This document shows positions 22,117-33,700 of a stretch of 64,000 nucleotides of DNA, one piece after another (position 1 is the first letter of the stretch; every line of letters begins with the position of its first letter). Below the pieces are notes generated by a model, which was not told the origin of the DNA, did not search any database, and saw nothing but the letters and a program-made list of their open reading frames with translations. The stretch spans positions 46,823,811 to 46,887,810 of the forward strand of contig CM037584.1 of assembly GCA_021018995.1 (NCBI GenBank), read 5' to 3'. The position numbers and the translations under genes were made by a program. Origin of the DNA: Chloranthus sessilifolius (Eukaryota; Streptophyta; Magnoliopsida; Chloranthales; Chloranthaceae).

Positions 22117-22715
22117 GTAAGTGAGTTGACTTTTAATTATGTGGTCAATCCATGAATATTTTGTATCTTTACAGCTTTCTACAAGTTTGCAGGCTTTTGG
22201 TTTTATATTTGTAATTGATTTGTTTAGATAGGCCATTTCATGAGTAGCATGGTGTCCAATTGAAGAAGGTCTAGAAGATGTTTATTGTAGCATATTATCA
22301 TTGTAAAAGAGGAGCTTAGAAATTTAGATTATTGTATGTAACAAAATATTGTTGCTTAGGGTGAAGTCGGAGTCTAACTGGATAGGGCCATTTAAGTCAT
22401 TTACTAATTGCTTAACAATGACGGTTATTTGTTTTCTCCAATCTTCCTTTTCCATATTTTTTTCGGTACTTTCTTCTTATTTCTTTGTTATCCAATATTT
22501 TACATTTCATCAGAGTGATCTAGGACTGGGACTGGGATGCCTTGAAAAGTCTGTTTTTTCATTTTCTCATGTTGTTGTCATATGCAAAAAGAGAATATAC
22601 AGTAACTATTAGACTTGCCTAATTTAAAAAGTCACAAGATTGTCTTAAGAGGTATTAAAGGCGTGCACTTTGAGGTTTGCTTTCAGCCAAGGCACGCAAA
22701 TTTTTTTTATAATAC

Positions 22716-22990
22716 ATTTTTCTTTAAAAGGTGCACCTCATGACACATGTTATATGTTTATTGAACTCAATTAGTTAGTATATTCTGACTCACACTCCAT
22801 TTTCATTAATTGTGCAGTATTCTTGGAGGGCAAGGTGTTTATAAGATATTATATAAATTTACATTTTTCTTTAAAAGGTGCGCCTCATGGCACATCAATA
22901 TGTTTATTGAGCTGAATTTGTTGGTATATTCGACTAGCAATCTATGTTCATTAAATGTAAAATATTTTTGGAGGGCGAGGTAAATTTTAT
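22716..22990. repeat. Imperfect tandem repeat, ~140 bp x2
   Basis: The unit starting ACATTTTTCTTTAAAAGGTG and ending near TTGGAGGGCNAGGT occurs at about 22716-22852 and 22860-22985 with moderate divergence. Non-coding. Confidence 0.75.
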
Positions 22991-24765
22991 AGAAATTTTT
23001 TACTTTTGTCAAATAACAATGGATACGTTGCAAACCTATTTTGTAAGTGCCATTTTAAATTTCGATGAACTTGTTAGCATAGTATCCCCACATTGCATAA
23101 TCACATAATGTCTTACTCTCATCATATATGCTAGTTGTAAGGAGCATATGCTATGGTAACTTTTAAAAACATCTTTATTGTGGGAATGAGTAATATATGT
23201 TGTTTTAAGGGTACAATAATTTGACTTGGGAATGAACCTTCTCATTAATTTGGGTTTGAAAACCTTATTGGAGCTCGCAATTACTCTTTCTTCTTTTTTT
23301 GGTTCTCCTTTAAGTCTTTTGCTATTTTGCAACATCGACTTGTTTTCTCTTTAAGAGAAAGTTTACAGTAAACAAATTATTGATTGGAGGTACATTAAAA
23401 ATGTGGTTTGTTTGGTTTTTTGGATCATGGATGGTCCTATGATTTTTTATAAATTGTTTATTATCCTTTATTTTGGTCTTTTGAGGATAGATTATAATAT
23501 AATATTGCAGGGTGATGCATTGTTTGGTGAGAAGGAATTTAGAAGAGCATTCGTAAGGGGGTTATAGTTTCTCATAGATTAAACAAATTTATTTATCTAT
23601 GTTTGCAATGAGTGGTGGAATTATATGCAAAGAGATTTTAGTTTTAAATCAGTGAGAATGGAACACCATGGATTATCTCTTACCTCATTTATTTTTTCCT
23701 GTAATTTTGTGAATCTCTAGCTTCTACAAAATTCTGAGAGAAGCACGCATAAAAAGCTCATTATTTTAAGTCCTAGCTTAAACTTATGGGCTCAGTAACA
23801 AAATCTGTGTACTTGGCAGATGAGCTATAATAGTTACAATTGTATTAGTAGTGCAATATATGGCTTCTAGAAGTACACTTTGCGGGGAACCTTTTAAAAG
23901 TTCCACATGCAGGATGCTTCATGACAGAATTTTAATGCTTAAATACTTCTACTCGATGGTTATCTAGAACATACGATTATTTGCATAATACTTGCTAAAT
24001 TATCTTCTCTGTATCTCGCTTCTAGCATATAATATGTTATTATGGCAATTTCTATTGGAACGAAATGCTGGGTGCTATTGGAGCTCTTCTGTCCATTTAA
24101 TATCCTAAGCAACTTTTTTTCCCTTTGACATTTGCAAATGTTTCATAAGGCTTTATAATTTTTTTTTGCTCACATTTTTTCAAAACTTCATTTTAGAACA
24201 CATGAATGATAACTTGTTGTACAGTTATTGAAATGATATATATTGAGTTTTCACGAGAGGGAAATAGGGTGGGAAGGAGTCGATCACTTTGTCAAGATAA
24301 TGTAAGTTCTCTTTCCTCGACTATGTGGACAAAATTTTTCTCTTCATTATAAAGCACAATATAAAGGATTCAACAAGTTGGCTTGAAACTCAATTGAGTT
24401 GATAACTTGGTCGAGACTTGAGGTAAGTTTCATTTTTCAATGTTATGTGCTGTTGACGATTAAATTGATTGATGACTTCCTAAGGACTCTATGGAGAAAT
24501 AGAAGTGTTTCAGGATTGGTCAATTTCTTATCCATTTGGAATTTAAGTAGGTAACTTCGTGCATCGGTCACACATAGGTAGGGTATCAATAGGCTGGACT
24601 GTTATTCAGACCGAGCTTGGTCCCTGAGACATGGTTTGGGCTTGAACTTAGTTGGTGCTAGAGTGACTAAGTATGGATATGGGTTTAAATTGGAAATCTG
24701 CTGTTTGTATCTATCTGGAGCTTCAGCTACACTGAAGTTTTAAAAAGTATGGCTTCATTTGTGTT
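22991..24765. other. AT-rich DNA, no gene seen
   Basis: No supported exon, RNA gene or transposon end. The short ORFs on both strands are low in complexity. Confidence 0.45.
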
Positions 24766-24769
24766 GCAG

Positions 24770-24961
24770 CTTGTTTTGCTGAAGAGCTTTCATGTTAGAG
24801 TTATGAGCATTGTTCTCGATGTGGACATTGACCATTCCACTACTCCATGGGATCCTGCAAAAGCATATCTATTTATGCCTGTGGTTGGCGAGAAGTGTTT
24901 TGACCCTGTTAAAGAAATCGACTGGGATCTGGTTGGGAGGATAATCGGGACTGATGCTTGG
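24770..24961 (+). pseudogene. DCL1-like exon fragment (Dicer-like 1)
   Basis: After a TTGCAG acceptor the frame reads LVLLKSFHVRVMSIVLDVDI, then STTPWDPAKAYLFMPVVG and DPVKEIDWDLVGRI, ending TDAW. This matches the stretch just ahead of the PAZ domain in plant DICER-LIKE 1. The similarity stops at TDAW, where DCL1 continues toward its conserved PDVYLGTNER block, and none of the other DCL1 exons lie nearby. It is therefore a lone captured or duplicated piece. The frame is open across the fragment, so capture may be fairly recent. DCL1 normally processes microRNA precursors in the nucleus; this piece cannot. Confidence 0.8.
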
Positions 24962-25286
24962 AGTCAGTCATGGAATTGTGATGTTTGCTTGTATGCTTTG
25001 GTCTAATTTTTGTCTTCATTCTTCGCTGATTTTAGTACTTCACACCGGATGCAGCTGCCTTTATTAATTATAGGGAGAATGTGAAATGCTATTTTAGACA
25101 GTATTTTTGATGCAATAGAAGCTACTTGCCACACACCGGATGCAGTATATGCTTTCAAATTTTCATTGGTATATAAGCATTTCCATTGGTTCTCTCTTTC
25201 CATGCCGACTTATAATGTTTGCATTTTCAATCCTAGCTTGTGCAAGTTATGCATGATCTTCTATTGTGTGTTTCTAACCGCTTCAG

Positions 25287-25345
25287 TGCTACAAAGAGAT
25301 TTATCAAGTGTTGGAGCCTGGTCAGTATTTCGCTGCAAATGAAAG
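25287..25345 (+). pseudogene. SMT1-like exon fragment (sterol 24-C-methyltransferase)
   Basis: CTTCAG precedes an open exon reading CYKEIYQVLEPGQYFAANE and ending in a donor (AG|GTATA). Plant SMT1 has CYKEI-RVLKPGQ-FAAYEW at this spot, within its S-adenosylmethionine-binding core. Only this one exon is present, with its splice edges, about 330 bp after the DCL1 fragment. Confidence 0.7.
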
Positions 25346-25524
25346 GTATATAACCGATTATTTTAATCCAAAGAACAAAGATCAAGTGTAAAGAATATAG
25401 AGCAAAGGTCAAACATGTATTTCATTTTTGTTTGAATTTCAAAGAACTTGTGTATGTATCACTACCCCTCATCCATGAGATCGAGGATATCTCTAGTAAA
25501 ATAGTGAGTTGGTTGCTATTTTAG

Positions 25525-25530
<6 letters not shown>

Positions 25531-25568
<38 letters not shown>
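25531..25568. repeat. (CT)n microsatellite
   Basis: About 19 uninterrupted CT units between the SMT1 and U-box fragments. Confidence 0.95.
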
Positions 25569-25570
<2 letters not shown>

Positions 25571-25597
25571 ATGCAGTGACTTTGCTGCAGGTTCCAT

Positions 25598-25834
25598 TCA
25601 TTCAAAGCAAAGGTAGTCGACTTCCACAACTAAGACAACATCTGGGGGAACACCGGTGGACCATTGGCCAACTTGGGTCACAGCCTCTACTTGTTCCTGA
25701 GCATGCTGCTGCTCAACGAACCTGCTCAGAAGCTCAATCAGCGGTTCCATCACCCCTAACTCATGTGCCTCTGCCAGATACTGTTGATCTCCATTACACA
25801 AATGTACCAACACCGCAGCTGCATCCACTCCCAA
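25598..25834 (-). pseudogene. Armadillo-repeat fragment of a plant U-box-type protein
   Basis: The - strand reads DAAAVLVHLCNGDQQYLAEA, then HELGVMEPLIELLSRFVEQQ, then AQEQVEAVTQ. This is the C-terminal armadillo repeat and tail typical of plant PUB/ARM proteins, which usually have a longer linker between PLIDL and the RFVEQQ tail; that linker appears deleted. No U-box or other armadillo repeats are nearby. It is the third recognisable host-gene fragment within 1.1 kb, on the opposite strand to the other two. Confidence 0.7.
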
Positions 25835-25869
25835 TCACCTCAACCAAAACGGGGACTGCCTTACTCTTT

Positions 25870-26280
25870 AACTAGTTAATTCATAAGTGCAGCTGCTATC
25901 TAGATATATCATATTCCTAATTTTACTTTCATGATAGAGATGTGTGTTTGGGGAGTCAGTGGCTTGGTGTATATGGTATTAATTTAGGATTTGGTGCCAA
26001 TATGTTGCCATTATTGCAGTTGAGATTTCTTAGTGTTGATTGCACTTGTCAACACTGTCACAAAATTGCACTTGTTATTAAAATTTTGCAGCCAATTCCA
26101 GGTTCGCTTGATGTCAAGACGATATCAACGTACCTTGATTCTTTCCGGTAAATCTAATATAATTTTTGCTTCTGCTTTGGATTTGATGCATTATTGGTTG
26201 GGTAATTATATAACCTGGCACTCCAGGTTCACTTGATGTCAAATCGTGTTACGGACGGGTTGAACCGGGGAATTTATAAT
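25870..26280. other. Non-coding stretch with a small direct repeat
   Basis: CCAGGTTCGCTTGATGTCAAG (26099) and CCAGGTTCACTTGATGTCAA (26223) are a direct repeat about 125 bp apart. No gene recognised. Confidence 0.5.
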
Positions 26281-26289
26281 AATAATAAT

Positions 26290-26521
26290 AATAATAAAAA
26301 CCTATGCCGACATCTACAACCGCCGACATTGGGTCTCCAATCTATGCCGACGTGTGTAGCCGTTAGTGTAGTTATTAGCCAACGACTTTATCGCCGACGC
26401 TTTCTAGCCGTCAGTGAAAAGTTTTCCTACTGTCGGCGTAATCTACGGCGACGGCTGGCAGCCGTCAGCGTAGGGTCTTTTTATTGTAGTGTCCTGACGG
26501 TAGGATCTTTTTGTTTTAGTG
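26290..26521. mobile_element. CACTA (En/Spm-like) terminal and subterminal sequence, two stacked ends
   Basis: Read from the - strand, CACTACAATAAAAAGACCCT starts at 26491 and CACTAAAACAAAAAGATCCT starts at 26521. Both fit the CACTA-plus-A-rich terminal inverted repeat of plant CACTA elements. Inside lie many GCCGACG and GCCGTCAGCGTAG subterminal repeats, on both strands. The matching opposite terminus was not found, so the element's extent to the left is unknown. Confidence 0.7.
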
Positions 26522-26918
26522 TCCCGACGATTACAATTGTCGGGAAAGGAAACTTATTACTGACGGTATAAAACTACTAGGAATACCGCCGGGTATTAGT
26601 GGCTCATTTAAAAAGTAATGGCCATTAAATCAAATTCGGAAAAAGACTGTCAAATATGTTCAGCCCCATCTCGATTGGTTGCTTGTAAATTTTGAGAGAA
26701 ATTCAAGTACGACACATAAACCGATGATTAGATCACGTTTCTACGGTCATAGTATAACCCATTGATTGAATCGATTCTGAAGATTTTTCGAGAGGAACTT
26801 AAAAACAAAGGATTCTAAGTTTTATAGGAATCTTTTAGGAATCTAAGTAACTTAAGAACGCATATGGGAAAAATTAGAAATTTGAGTCTGTTAAGAATCT
26901 GTCAGGAATTTTAGCTTT
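26522..26918. other. Non-coding spacer
   Basis: Begins with more CACTA-like GC-rich motif (CCCGACGATTACAATTGTCGGG, an inverted repeat) and passes into AT-rich DNA. No gene recognised. Confidence 0.45.
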
Positions 26919-27128
26919 TGTTGAGTACACTCCTTTGCTCTTTCATAAGATCCTCTGCCCGATTTTTCAAAGGATCCTCTACCAACATGTTATTGGAAGC
27001 GATCCGTCAAATATATATATAATTTTTTTAAAGGTTAGATTATAAAGGTTAATTACTTCATTGTCAAAAATTACAGAAATTTATAAATATTAATTTTGGC
27101 TAATATCTGAAGAACCTAACTTTTTCAC
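26919..27128 (-). pseudogene. Second relic of the RHIP1-like 3' end (exon 8 piece joined to exon 7 and intron 6)
   Basis: TTGAGTACACTCCTTTGCTC is part of exon 8. It passes, without intron 7, into the exon 7 relic (CAAAGGATCCTCTACCAACA) and the same intron 6 sequence as in the first relic. The join from intron 6 into the U2 upstream sequence is the same as at 19.45 kb. It is non-coding. Confidence 0.8.
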
Positions 27129-27168
27129 CGTATGAGGCGAAGTTGGAAGCTTATACTTGTTTTCTTTA

Positions 27169-27218
27169 GTCCCACACCGACAAGCAAAAGAAACGAAGGT
27201 CAGATGGGCGAGTATAAA
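27169..27218 (+). promoter_or_regulatory. U2 snRNA promoter (USE + TATA), copy 2
   Basis: GTCCCACACCG at 27169-27179 and TATAAA at 27213-27218 have the same 33-bp spacing as copy 1, the RNA polymerase II arrangement. It lies about 490-540 bp upstream of the ALKBH6 start codon on the same strand. Confidence 0.88.
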
Positions 27219-27244
27219 ATGGGATCCTTAGGTGAATACAGCTC

Positions 27245-27441
27245 ATACCTTTCTCGGCCTTTTGGCTAAGATCAAGTGTAGTATCTGTTCTTATCAGTTT
27301 AATATCTGATACGTGGCTCATCGAGTCACATGATATTAAATTAATTTCTTCTGGGGGAGGACCCACCACAATAGCTTGCTATTGGGGTCGTCGAGCGTCG
27401 CCCATGCGTTGCACTATTGCACGGGCTGGCGCACCCCTACC
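27245..27441 (+). ncRNA. U2: U2 spliceosomal snRNA, copy 2
   Basis: The 5' two-thirds, including the GUAGUA branch-site element, are identical to copy 1. Differences fall in the 3' half: before and within stem-loop III (GGGGTCG instead of GGGGTCC, which costs one pair with GGACCC) and in stem-loop IV. The promoter is intact. The 3' end is unusual because its last ~30 nt and the 3'-flanking processing region are duplicated in tandem downstream. Probably expressed, with copy 1 the better-folded gene. ALKBH6 begins about 270 bp after it. Confidence 0.93.
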
Positions 27442-27639
27442 AAAACTAAAGCTAAAATTTTTAGTGCTTTGGATACTTGGGCCGCAGATAGAATACTTTT
27501 GTCTTTTCTAATGTGGCGCCTACTTATTGCACGGGCTGGTGCACCCCTACCAAAACTAAAGCTAAAATTTTCTATTACTTTGGATACTTGGGCCGCAGCT
27601 AGAATATTGTGTGTCTTTTCTAATGTGGCGTCTATTTAT
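27415..27639 (+). repeat. Tandem duplication of the U2 3' end and 3' flank, ~111 bp x2
   Basis: Both units run from ATTGCACGGGCTGGNGCACC through CCAAAACTAAAGCTAAAAT to TCTTTTCTAATGTGGCG. Unit 1 is 27415-27525, unit 2 27526-27639. U2 copy 1 has a single, more diverged version. This places a second U2 3' tail and processing box within the ALKBH6 leader region. Confidence 0.88.
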
Positions 27640-27708
27640 AGTTTGCTCAAAATCCTAAGCGATAGCTAAACTCTTTTAAGGGACTGCATTTTAAGATTGA
27701 ACTATTCA

Positions 27709-30700
27709 ATGGAAGCTGAAGATCATCCGAAAGCGTGTACAGTGGGATCTTTACCAACTATAATTTATATTCCAAATTTTGTTTCAGATTCTGAGCAGGC
27801 CCAGATCCTCTATCAGGTATTTGTGTCAAGCATATCTTTAGTCTTTTCAATCTTTGTTAAGACTTCTATTTATTTTTTATGTTTTTGTCAGTTAGTAATG
27901 GATGCAGTACTCTGTTTTCCTATTTTCGGTGTTCATCTCATGTTTAATTTCATGTGGATTTTTTTTGTTCTAGATTTATCAAGTCCCTATATCCAAATGG
28001 AAATCTTTGAAGAACAGAAGACTACAAAACTGGGGTATGTTTGGATTTTGTTGATTTTCTTTGTTATGTTGTTGATCACTAAGAAAACTTTTCAGATTTT
28101 GTTGATTTTGAAGAGTTACAACCCTTTTTTATGTGTTATTGTTAATATATATTTTTTTTGTTGGTTCTGCTATGTGTTTGATGCTTTGATCAATTGCAGG
28201 AGGTGTTGTTCATGAAAAGGGGCTTCTTCCACAGGACTGTAAGTAGAAAAATCACATCTCTCAATCATAGGAAAACTATAATCATATTTTGGTTTTTCTT
28301 ATGCTTAAAAGTAGCATAAATGTTAAAGAGAAATTTGACGCGAATAATGCCCATTGTTGGTTATGGAACTGTTGAATCGATTGCTGCATGCACTTCTTTA
28401 TCCTCTATATTCCCTAACAGGGGTTATTTTTTGAATATCTAAAATTTTATCTTTATAGCATGAAGAATGTGGCATACGTTTTTCACTTGGTCTAACTTGT
28501 GGTTAGGACTGATAACTCTGATTTAAAAAAAATAATAATAATAACGCCACAGCCGACCCTTTTCTTTTGTACTTTTTTTTTCCCCTTTTTATTCTTTAAT
28601 AAAAAATGAAATAATTTCACTAAGGAATGATAAAAACAATGGAGAGAAACCCTAAGCCAGAAGCTTACTGATAAAAAAATTGAAAATAGAAGGTAAAAAA
28701 CTAAAGAAAAGCTTAAAAGCTTAGCCCCACCAAAGGATCCACAGAAACCGGAAGCCTCTAGCAAAATGCTATTATAGAATTCCAATATCTCAGCAGCATA
28801 GTATCCCCTAAACTCAGAACTCACACTAGGCCGTTCAAGTAGACTCAATTTAAATCTATCAACGAGCACAAAAAAAGGCTTCCTTCTACCTTCGAAAATC
28901 TGTGAATTTCTTTTTACTCTGACAAAATTTTTGGTTGGGACTTCCAAGAAGTGACCCTTCCAAACAGCACCATTGCTTCTAGATTCAGAGGAAGTGGAGC
29001 AGAGACACTTTTTGTCTAATATGAACATTCTAAAAGCAACACCTCAAACACTCCCAATCGCCAGGTCTGAGCCTCAAGTATTACCACAAGAGGAATGTGA
29101 TTTAAGTGGGAGAACTCCATGCAAAGTTTTGAGGTTAACATCAAATACTCTTTCCCTCCAGTGACCATTCGAAATCTCGTCACTTTTTCCATGATCTGCC
29201 ATTTGACTTGGAACCATGGGTCCTACCAGTCTTGGAGGATCCCCAGATTTTTCTGTAAAAACCAGGAAAAAAAAAAGTAAGTAGAAACCCCAAATATGAA
29301 ATAACTATGAAACAAACCATGAGAATGAATAACAGTAGAGGAAAGTGAAAGAAAAGATCCAAAATATCCAAGAATCAACCCCACTAAGGCAAACCCTGGG
29401 GAATCATTATTCTTATCAAAATCAGATCCTCTTTCCAAATGGTCCTCATCTAAACAAAAAAAATAAAATTGCATGAGAAAAAACGAGGGAGTCGACAGGG
29501 CAACAAAGAAATCAGGCTACCGCTAACATCACAAAAGACTTGCTAACATCCTCTAGAGACTGTACCCAACCAGATGCATAGCACAGTTGCCAAGAAAGTT
29601 ATGCATAGTTGCCAACGAAGCCTTGGTAACATCTAGTGGATACTGCTAACATCACCAGAATAATGCATAGCCTCTAGAAATCCAGTGGCAGTCACCAAAG
29701 AAATCAGTGCATAGTCATCGGGGAAGAATGAGTGCGGAAGTATATTCTTCCTGAGGAAGAATAAGTGCCTTCGGAGTGGCTGGACATGTTTCCCGGGGCA
29801 CGCCTGGAAGCTTTTGCTCGCGCCGTCTTGGATCACCAACCTTCAGCGCTGATTACTGACTCCAAAGGAAAAGGGTCTAATCCATTCCGGTTTGAGAACA
29901 TGTGGCTGTTGAACGGATCTTTTCAGGAGAAGGTACAGGGTTGGTGGGGTGAACCGATCAGACATGGGACTTCTGCGTTTCGGTTTCTGTCCAAACTTCG
30001 GCACTTAAAGGATCACATTAAAGTTTGGAACCAAGACGAGTATGGCCGGGTTAATGTCAATAAGGAGAGGTTGCTTGTGAAATTGAAAGAGTTGGACCGC
30101 GTTGAAGAGGACCGTCTTCTTACGGCTGAGGAGAGGGAGGATAGGTACCGGTATAAGATGGATTTCAATAATGCGTGCAAAGCCGAAGAACTCTTTTGGA
30201 TGCAGAAAGCAAAGGTTCGATGGTTCAAGGAAGGGGACGCTAACTCTAAATTTTTTCATGCTGTTGCCAATGCAAAAAATAGCATGAAATACATTGGTAG
30301 CATTGTCATTGATGGGACGTTGCGTACGGGCGATGACCAGGTCCGTGAGAGTGGTGGATTTTTATACGCGATTGTATACGGAAGAAGGGGGGGGGGGATG
30401 AGACCCCAACTGGACGGGCTGCCCTTTAAGTCCATTTCGGAGGAGGTGAGTAGGGGGCTTGAGGGTTGTTTTACTGAGGAGGTGTGGCAGGAGATAAAGA
30501 GTGGGGATAGGAACAAGGCGCTGGGTCCGGATGGGTTTACCATGGAGTTCTATCGTGCGTCTTGGACAACTATCAAGGCTGATTTGATGGAGGTCATGTG
30601 TGAGTTTCATCAGTCCGGGTTTATTGGAAGGGCTTTAAACTCCACTTTCATTACCCTCATACCCAAAGCGTGTGGGGCTGAGAATATCGCGGATTATCGC

Positions 30701-33700
30701 CCGATCAGTCTCACCAACTGCCTGTACAGGATTGTTTTGAAGGTGCTCGCTAATAGGCTCAAGCACGTGATGAGCACTATTATTTCTGGGAATCAGGGGG
30801 CTTTTGTTCATGGCCGGCAGTTAACGGATCTTGTTGTGGTGGTCCACGAAACCATTCACTCGGCCCATATCCAGCGGGTACCGGCTGCGATTTGGAAGAT
30901 GGATATGAAAAAAGCATATGATCGGGTCAATTGGGAGAATATCAACTATATGCTATGTCGTTTGGGGTTCGGTGTGACTTGGAGGAAGTGGGTGCGGGGA
31001 TGCTATTCCTCTCCGTGGTTCTCGGTGCTGATAAATGGTACTCCTGTTGGGTATTTTAAGAGCTCCAGGGGTATCAGGCAGGGGGACCCTCTATCCCCGT
31101 TCCTTTCTATTCTGGTTGGGGAGGCGCTAACAAGGCTGATGTCACGGGCGCGGTGATGAATATCCGGTCAATTGAAGTGAGGAGGTACATTTCGCATCTG
31201 TAATTTGCTAACGACACGATCCTATTTGGGAAGGCTGATGTTTCTGAGTTCAGCACGCTTGTTGGGGTCTTATCGGTTTGAGGCTGTGTCGGGGCAGCGG
31301 ATTAATTTTCACAAGTCTGCTGCCACGGGGATTGGCACTGAGGATTCTATGGTTCAGGAATTGGCCTTTATGGTCAACTGTGCTAGCGAGAAGTTACCTA
31401 TCAGATACCTCAGGTTACCCCTCATACTGAGGAAGCCCACGGTCCGTGACTGGCTTCCGGTGGTGCAAAGGTTTGAGCAACGACTTTCCTCCTGAAAAGG
31501 AAAGCTGTTAAGCAATGGCGGCAGGTTGATTCTTCTCAAAGCAGTGTTGTCTTTGATGCTTATTTTTTTTTCATGTCTATGTTTAGATGCCCTATGGAGG
31601 TTGTCAACCGATTAGAACAAATTCAGCGGTCGTTTCATTTGGTTAATTGGGACTGTTGTTAGCTGCCGGTTCCTTGTGGTGGGCTGGGCATCCGTAGCCT
31701 TAAGTCGATTAACCTGGCTTTACTTGGTAAGTGGCATTGGAGAGCGGGGAAGGCTGAGGAGTGGAGCAGTTTATGGTGGTTGGTTTTGGCCAAGAAGTAC
31801 GATACCTCTACAGGTGGGTGGGGAATTTGCCCCACGATTCAGCGAGGAGCCTCTGTGTGGTGGAAGAGGATTTGTAGTATATGGGGGAGGTTTGCTAAGG
31901 GCCTGCGGTATCGGTGGGGATGTGGAACTCGCATCAGGCTTTGGGAGGATGTCTGGGTGGATGGGGCTGCTCTTAAGGATGATTTTTCGGCGATTTTCGT
32001 TGTTGCTTCAAACCAGGGGGCATGATTGACGATTTTGTCACTCACACACAGGGAGGGGCTGTTTGGGAGGTTCGTACAAGAAGGGCGTTGAGGGATAGTG
32101 AGGTTGGGTGTTTCGCGGCTCTGATGTTGCTACTTTATGACCTGCAGCGGAATCCTCAGGGGCAAGATCTGCGCATTTGGGATCCTAGAAGGGACGGTCA
32201 CTTCTCTGTCAAATCCTTTTATGGGCTGTTGTCGCGACGGCCACTCATTACTTCCGATGGAAATTGGTTTTGGAGGTTGCCTATTCCGTTGAAGATTCGA
32301 TTTTTTGGATGGACGATTTGCAAGGAAAGGATTCTCACCAGGGACGTCTTGATCCGGAGGGACCTTGATGTGCAGACTGCTTGTGTGATGTCTACCAATG
32401 GTGAGGAATCCACTCCCCATTTATTCCTGCACTGCAGTTTCGCTGCCGAGGTCTGGACGACCATGTATCAAGCGTTAAAGGTTAGATGAGTCGTGCCGGA
32501 GACGCCCTATCTGCAAGTGTTGAGTTGGGACGGTGCGAGGATGGACGGGGAGAGTGGGGGATACTGGATTGCGTCCTTGTTTGCTGTCCTCTGGTGTTTA
32601 TGGTGCGAAAGGAATGCCAGAATTTTCGAGAATAGGAGCAAACCAGTGGGGATGGTCGTCAAGGCGGTCATGGATTTGATCAGTTTTTGGGTGTCAAGAG
32701 GGGGGGGGGGGGCACAGGTGTACTGACTTTTCGTGGGATCCGGATTGAGTGCGACACGTGGTGGCTGTGGTCTGTGTTGATGGTGTTTGTTTTGCTGTTT
32801 TCCTTTCTCTGTATCCGGTTTTATTTCTGTATTCTGGGATTGTCTTGTCGCTCAGCATCTTACTGTTTTTAATATAATCTCTATTACCGATAAAAATAAA
32901 AAAAAAGAATAAGTGCCTTAGTTACCTGTGTGGAAGTTTCTTGTGGTCTAATAATTCATGGTTTATTTTTCTGACCAATTACAGTAACCTTTACTATATT
33001 TAGGAGTAGTATCCCCTCGCTGGCCTTGAGGTTTTGTATCTCTTCCTTTTCTTTGATTAATATATTTTTTCGTTGCCGATAAAAAAAGAGAGCAGTATCA
33101 GGCATAGAAAGCTGGGCAAGGCAAAACCAACACAGTAAATAATACAGAATTAATATTGGAGACATCGACCATTTAACTTAGATAGCGTCAGGATTCGTAA
33201 TCTAGGCTGTGTCAGGTAGTATTGAGTACTCTATACGTTATATTTCCACATGATTGGACTTGGTAATCTTTCTCCAAATTGCTGGAAATGGCTCGCAATT
33301 ACCATGGATCCATATTTGAGGGCATGAGCATCTCCATTTATATGATAGGTCGATTCAGTTTTGACTGATTGAGCTAGATCCAGCAAATTCATTGAGAGTT
33401 GGGTTTGAAATCAACACCAAGCCTTGCTTAGTTAGTACCTGCAGAAAAGGTCAAACACAATGGGACTCGACCAGCTTTTACAGTGGGTAAAAGGGGTATG
33501 AACTCCTTGTTTATTTCCCATGATACTTAAATGGGCAGATCCATGTAGTTTCCTTTATCAATAAGAGTCAGAAATCCTATTTCATTCTGCAAGGACGTGG
33601 ATGGAGTTCTGTCACTATTGAATTCCAGAGTTCCCTTGTGATGGAATTCTTGGGTCAACCGAATATCTGAGACGTAAATTTAACTTACAAAACCTAATGC

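Noticed and set aside
22049-25834. A single multi-exon gene covering the DCL1, SMT1 and U-box pieces
   Set aside because: The fragments match unrelated families, lie on both strands and do not form one reading frame.
22000-26600. A Helitron as carrier of the gene fragments
   Set aside because: No TC start or hairpin-CTRR end could be defined, while CACTA ends are visible. Kept only as an alternative.
19521-27218. Polymerase III (U6-type) promoters
   Set aside because: USE-TATA spacing is 33 bp, the polymerase II type, and the RNA is clearly U2.
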